This document shows positions 59,560 to 64,000 of a stretch of DNA of 64,000 nucleotides, piece by piece. A program made the position numbers and the translations under genes. Every line of letters starts with the position of its first letter. Within the stretch, counting starts at the first letter, position 1. Below the pieces are notes generated by a model that was given only the letters and a program-made list of their open reading frames with translations, was not told the origin of the DNA and ran no database searches. The stretch comes from Gigantopelta aegis. Taxonomy: Eukaryota; Mollusca; Gastropoda; Neomphalida; Peltospiridae. The DNA lies in the NCBI RefSeq assembly GCF_016097555.1, contig NC_054706.1:28021111-28085110 (forward strand), given 5' to 3'.

Positions 59560-59831
59560 ACATTTCATGAAGCAATTTGATTGGCTGTAATTATAAACGG
59601 TAAAATGATTGGCTGATTTTTTTTTAGCCGCCTGTGACACTTGGTGAGTGAATAACGTTAAACAGATTTCATTGTGTTATTCTTCAATTAAGACACATTT
59701 CATGAAGCAATTTGATTGGCTGTAATTATAAACGGTAAAATGATTGGCTGATTTTTTTTTAGCCGCCCTGTGACACTTGGTGAGTGAATAATGTTAAACA
59801 GATTTCATTGCGTTATTCTTCAATTAAGACA
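59560..59831 (-). promoter_or_regulatory. Duplicated 135-bp module with four CCAAT boxes
   Basis: 59560-59694 is repeated at 59695-59831 with only a few changes. Each copy carries two inverted CCAAT boxes (attgg at 59580, 59608, 59715 and 59743), all within cagccaat on the gene strand. It lies 70-340 bp upstream of the TATA box. CCAAT boxes bind NF-Y in animals; the regulatory role here is an inference. Confidence 0.6.
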
Positions 59832-59974
59832 CAATCAACCTGTCATAAATATCTCACTTAACGATTTTTACTCTACAACACTTTTTTCATTTATAGTATT
59901 TATGTCTAAAATTGTATACTGAAAAATTGTTATGAGTTTTTATATAACAGGGTAGAAAATTATAATGAGAAAAA

Positions 59975-60720
59975 TTAAGCTTATTATGTTAAAAAGGAAC
60001 TGATTAATTTAGGTTTTGGTGAAGTTTGGCTTAAACAAGAATTACATTCATTGTACTTACCTGTAATCAAGCAAAGAACCTTAGATCAAGCATCGCAATA
60101 TATCAGGAGAGAAATTAATATTTCACCAAAGTGTACTTTTCACAGATACTTGTAATCTCCAGTTTTATTTACGTAAGTCAATTCCAATAGTGTAAAGAAA
60201 GTTTTATAAAAATAAATAGACTATCTCTCACATGTTAGCAACTGAAACTGGCAAATACTATCACATTGAAAGACATTTTAACGCAGTACATAAATATATA
60301 GCTGAAAGTAAGAGATTCGAGTTGAACTAACTTATTATTCTGCTCTTACTGCCCCATATAAGGTTAGCTCCAACAATAGAATCATTACTATATTTTTCTC
60401 GACTATCCCATTTCTATTCTATCTACTCTGTACCTTTTATTACTATATATTAAAAAATATTAATTATGTTAAATATTTTATGCCATTAGACATTGTTATT
60501 ATGCTTTAGATATATATGATTATGAATATTGTCTGATGTCCATCTTGTTTAGGAGAGCACTTATATAGGCTCTGCCTGTTGTGCAATCCTTTTGATTCTT
60601 TTTTGATCAATAAAATATCTCAAAACAAAACACTGAAAGACAGAACAGATTATGTTTATATTGTTTAAATGCTGTTGAAGATGAATGTCATTATATTTTA
60701 ACATGCCCTTTATATTCGAA
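59975..60720 (+). pseudogene. LINE ORF2 C-terminal fragment, interrupted
   Basis: The plus strand reads KKELINLGFGEVWLKQELHS, QRTLDQASQYIRREINI, ETGKYYHIERH, and, after an insertion, NRLCLYCLNAVEDECHYILT then CPLYSK. The C-x2-C...H-x4-C cluster near the end is the usual C-terminal zinc motif of many non-LTR retrotransposon proteins. Stops and shifts break it. It is split by the block at 60385-60632. Confidence 0.65.
60385..60632 (+). mobile_element. LINE-type 3' end inserted in a LINE fragment
   Basis: Very similar to 58245-58500 and ending gatcaataaaatatctcaaa. It separates two parts of the reading frame at 59975-60720, so it came later. Confidence 0.6.
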
Positions 60721-60945
60721 AAATACATCGGCTATTGGGTGTCAAACTATGGTAATGAAAACAAACAAGGTGATGATCAACATCAACAGAAAAATTCAAG
60801 ATATAAACAAAAACTGTGCAAAAATACAAATACAAATATTACAGATAAGATACTGACTTTTACTCTAAACTTCAATTTGTGCTGTATTGGCCATTCTCAA
60901 AGAGAATGTTACACCCCTGCACCACGGTGAGGTTACAGCACGCGC
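60720..60945 (-). mobile_element. SINE, epsilon type
   Basis: The complement of 20965-21226: starts aaaaatacatcggctattgg / gtgtcaaactatggtaat and ends ttctcaaagagaatgttaca / cccctgcaccacggtgag. Confidence 0.7.
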
Positions 60946-61704
60946 AGGGGAGATAAAGAGAAAGTGAGGTGGGAAAATACAGCAGTTTTACAAAGGTACA
61001 TGTACTTCGTTACATGTGACATACTGTAAAAAATACAGAGATGGTAAAACAAAATGGTGAAGTATGTGGACCTCAGAATATCTGTCGACGTGTACCTTTG
61101 TTTGCCTTCACTTCTGGCACCGTGTACGGCGAATTTTGCTAATTCACCAAACTGATGGCATTCTGCCGACACATACGTAGGCTACTTTGAATATGGTCCT
61201 CAATAGTGCCTACATCGCATACCACTTGAAACCAGAACACGTTTCAGAACCGTTTTGGAAATGTTTTAACAACAAAAATGTTTGGTCGTTCCTATACAGT
61301 GCTGTTATAACGTTGTGAAAACGTTTCAATCAAAAAGCATCTGGACAATTTTCACACCGTTTCAGCTAAATCGGATAAGCTGGAACAGTTTAGGTATTAA
61401 AATTAATGTGAACGCTTTGTTGCATTTTAACTAAGTTGTTACATCTTGGAATCAAATATGACGTAATACTAATAACGTATTGAGTGTGAATGTTAAAACG
61501 CTTTCAAAACGACGTAAAAAGGCTTGTGGGAACAGCTAATAGATATTGATTTAAAATAAACAACAAACAGTTTTCATGAAACAGTTTGCGGATTGTTGAT
61601 GTCAGTTCTGGATAGTGGAATTATGTTTTTCTTTTTCTTTTTTTTTCTTTCTTTTTTTTGTTGGCTAACACGCAATAACTCCATTAATTTAAGTGCATAA
61701 CCCC
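60946..61704. other. Intergenic DNA, no gene seen
   Basis: Mixed sequence with aacgtttc/gaaacg-like words at 61230-61510 that give weak internal similarity. No typed repeat and no coding signal. Confidence 0.4.
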
Positions 61705-61715
61705 TTTGGCATCGA

Positions 61716-62046
61716 GGGTCGGGACGTAGCCCAGTGGTAAAGCGCTCGCTCGATGCGCGGTCGGTCTGGGATCGATCCCAATCGGTGGGCCCATTGGGCT
61801 ATTTCTCGTTCCAGCTAGTGCACCACGACTGATATATCAAAGGCCGTGGTATGTACTACCCTGTCTGTGGGATGGTGCATATAAAACACCCATTGCTGCT
61901 AATCGAAAAGAGTAGCCCATGAAGTGACGACAGCGGCTTTCCTCTCTCAATATCTGTGTGGTCCTTAACCATATGTCTGACACCATATATCAGTAAATAA
62001 AATGTGTTGAGTGCGCCGTTAAATAAAATATTCCTTTCTTTCTTTC
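61716..62046 (+). mobile_element. SINE, beta type, full length with target-site duplication
   Basis: Flanked by tttggcatcga (61705-61715 and 62047-62057). Head gtcgggacgtagcccagtgg, box B tgggatcgatcc, tail cgccgttaaataaaatattc plus tttc. Confidence 0.92.
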
Positions 62047-62204
62047 TTTGGCATCGACAGGATTGTGAAATAGGGTAGGATATTCAAACTGACTTTTATA
62101 TTGTGGAGTTAGACCTATGCACTCTCCTTTTTATATAATAGGCCTATCTATGAATCATAAAAGTGAACTACAAGTAAATCTACATTAACTTAGTTAACTT
62201 TGAA

Positions 62205-62600
62205 GGAGGGATGGGATGTTTTATTCAACGACGCACTTAACACAATTTAAATACGGTTAAATGCCGTCGGACAATTGCTTAAGGACCACACATATAATGA
62301 GAGAGTAAACCCGCATTCGCCATGCGAAGAGTTACCTTTTCCGATTAGCAGCAAAGGATATTTTATGTATTTATGAATGAATGGATGTTTAATGACACCC
62401 CAGCAAACCCCCCCCCCCCAAAAAAAAAAAACACACAAAACAAAACCCCACCCCACTAGCTAGGGATCTTTTATAAGCATGACCCCACAGGCATAATAAT
62501 ATATACCACGGTCTTTGTTACACCAGCTGTGGAGCATTGGCTGGAATGAGAATAGCCTAACGGGCACACCAAAGGGAATCGATCCTAGGCATATACAGAT
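62205..62600 (-). mobile_element. SINE, beta type, interrupted by an epsilon-like tail
   Basis: 62205-62362 holds the tail and part of the core, and about 62455-62600 the remainder. Between them are tgaatgaatggatgtttaat / gacaccccagca and a C-run/A-run, which look like an epsilon tail in minus orientation. Confidence 0.6.
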
Positions 62601-63374
62601 GCATAATATGCATATTATGTGATGTAAATATTTTCGCGGATCGCCCTATATGGAACATGTATTGTACAGGTAGGCACATTTACAGCGGATGGGGGATAGT
62701 GTTAAAATACATTTTAAATGAATGGAACTGCCTAATATTTTTGTTTTGTTTGCTTACTTAGTTGCTTCAGGAATTAATTTGCATAGTATTGCTATTCCAT
62801 TTTCCAAATTTCTTCTTCTTTTCCTTTAAGAAAGATAACATTTCAGTAGTGATGTTTGTCAGTACCGTAACGGAGGTCAGTACTGTAACGTGTAAGTGAG
62901 TACAGGGAATAAAATCATTCACGTGTGCTCCAAATTTTATTTTATTTCATAAAGTATTGATGCATCATCTCGTTTCAAACGAACTGCTTTAATCGACGGT
63001 GAAAATGTTGTACTGCATAGAAACTATCTTGAAATTTTTAAAAAGTATTCATTTTGCACATTGTTTTAAAAAAGTGTCACTTTAAATTCATTATTTATTA
63101 TTTAAAGCCATTAGAAAAACAAACAAGAAAACCTTTCAAATATAGTTAGGGATAAAAGGTTTGATGATGTATATTTTGTTATTAATTTCTGATTAATTTA
63201 CGATCACATAATGGTACTGACAAAATTACGTTTTTGGAAGAAAAGTGCGCTGCTAACACTGACATATGACCCCCTGGTGTTTATTCTATCAAGTAATTTA
63301 AACAAAAATAGTGACTTGTTATTTTTGAAAGTACCTGAATTTGGGATTTTATCTGATAATAACCCATATATATA
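62601..63374. other. Intergenic DNA, nothing recognised
   Basis: AT-rich. I find no coding signal and no repeat shared with the rest of the window. Confidence 0.4.
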
Positions 63375-64000
63375 TATACTCTTCAAAAGAATAAACGCAA
63401 AACCACATTGTCGTAACATTTGGAGAATTGATTTAATTATTGAATGGTGAGTCCGATAATTACCAAATGTTGCAGGATTGTTCACAATTCACTCTAGTCC
63501 ATTGTGAGTAAGTGATAGGACACACCACCAAGGTCAAGGTCATCTGGAGTCAATACTGGGTGTGGCCTCCGCGTGTGTTGACAACTGCCTGGCACCGCCT
63601 GCCCATTGAAGCAACCAGAGTACGGATGACGTCCCGGGGGATGGTGGCCCACACGGCCTGCAAGGCTGCTGCCAGCTCGGGCAGGGTCTGGGGCTGTGGT
63701 TGTCGCTGTCGGAGGCGTCGGTCCAACTCGTCCCATAGATGCTCAATTGGGTTCAAATCCGGTGATATCGATGGCCAAGGAAGGACATTAATGTTGTTGT
63801 TCTGTAGGAAAGCCGTTGTGAGACGTGCTGTGTGAGGCCTGGCGTTGTCATGTTGGAACACTGCGTTGGCGTTGGCCATAACTGGAACGATGTGTGGCCG
63901 GAGGATCTGGTCAATGTAGCCCTGTGCATTCAGGTTGCCCTGCACGTGGACCAGGTCAGTTCTGCCAGTGTGTGAGATGGCTGCCCACACCATGACACTA
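63375..64000 (-). mobile_element. Tc1-type DNA transposon, copy 2, cut by the window end
   Basis: Its terminal repeat tatactcttcaaaagaataa starts at a TA at 63375. The sequence then matches the right part of 26118-27617 almost base for base on the other strand. The left half lies beyond base 64000. Confidence 0.9.
63550..64000 (-). CDS. Tc1-type transposase, C-terminal part, open to the window end
   Basis: 150 codons without a stop or shift, from SVMVWAAISHTGRTDLVHV to VNTRGGHTQY. It includes QHDNARPHTARL and PDLNPIEHLWDEL, i.e. the second D and the E (DD34E). It differs from the copy at 26437-27443 at only a few residues (for example QAVW against QAEW). Whether the N-terminal half is intact cannot be seen. 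Confidence 0.88.
   Translation of the reverse strand, partial: SVMVWAAISHTGRTDLVHVQGNLNAQGYIDQILRPHIVPVMANANAVFQHDNARPHTARLTTAFLQNNNINVLPWPSISPDLNPIEHLWDELDRRLRQRQPQPQTLPELAAALQAVWATIPRDVIRTLVASMGRRCQAVVNTRGGHTQY

Noticed and set aside
1-64000. Retrovirus-like, LTR or capsid-bearing elements
   Set aside because: I saw no long terminal repeats and no protease, integrase, capsid or envelope-like frames. The mobile DNA here is SINE, LINE or plain DNA transposon.

Overview
The window is animal nuclear DNA, most likely from a mollusc and possibly a gastropod. It is AT-rich, has small exons with GT/AG introns, and is packed with tRNA-headed SINEs that share one 3' tail. The species call is an inference from repeat style and gene structure.

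Three protein genes can be read. (1) 1-12.4 kb, minus strand: the 5' two-thirds or so of the exons of a sorting nexin 29 (SNX29) gene. Twelve exons join in frame and carry the RUN domain; the coiled coil and PX domain must lie left of base 1. (2) 12.5-21.5 kb, plus strand: complete RPL10 (ribosomal protein uL16), five coding exons, 220 residues, divergent from SNX29 with only about 360 bp between the start codons. (3) 53.5-59.4 kb, minus strand: a complete three-exon gene for a 423-residue protein with three C-terminal C2H2 zinc fingers, which I do not recognise by name. A TATA box and a duplicated CCAAT-bearing module lie upstream. The last two exons of a fourth, unrecognised gene lie at 46.1-47.7 kb (plus).

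The rest, mainly 21.5-53 kb and 60-64 kb, is repeat territory: two near-identical Tc1-type transposons (26.1-27.6 kb plus; 63.4 kb to window end minus), a decayed PIF/Harbinger element (50.3-52.1 kb), a MULE-type MITE with perfect 111-bp inverted repeats (34.6-35.2 kb), several foldback elements, a hAT-type MITE, LINE 3' pieces and over thirty SINE pieces. A broken member of an unnamed TGCDT-motif gene family lies at 40.7-41.4 kb. For description I split the SINEs into five head types. Alpha has a head containing 'ggcctcggtggcgtc'. Beta has 'gggcgggacgtagcccag'. Gamma has the mid-part 'gacagacagcccagatagct'. Delta has 'ttagctcagtcggttgaac'. Epsilon ends in (attc)n.

I saw no rRNA, true tRNA gene, CRISPR array or retrovirus-like element. 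No single undescribed 'system' stands out. The best leads are foldback hairpins whose arm mismatches are repeatedly CGAG opposite CGAG, the MULE-type MITE beside its own empty-site paralogue, and SINE insertions reduced to a 40-50 bp tail.
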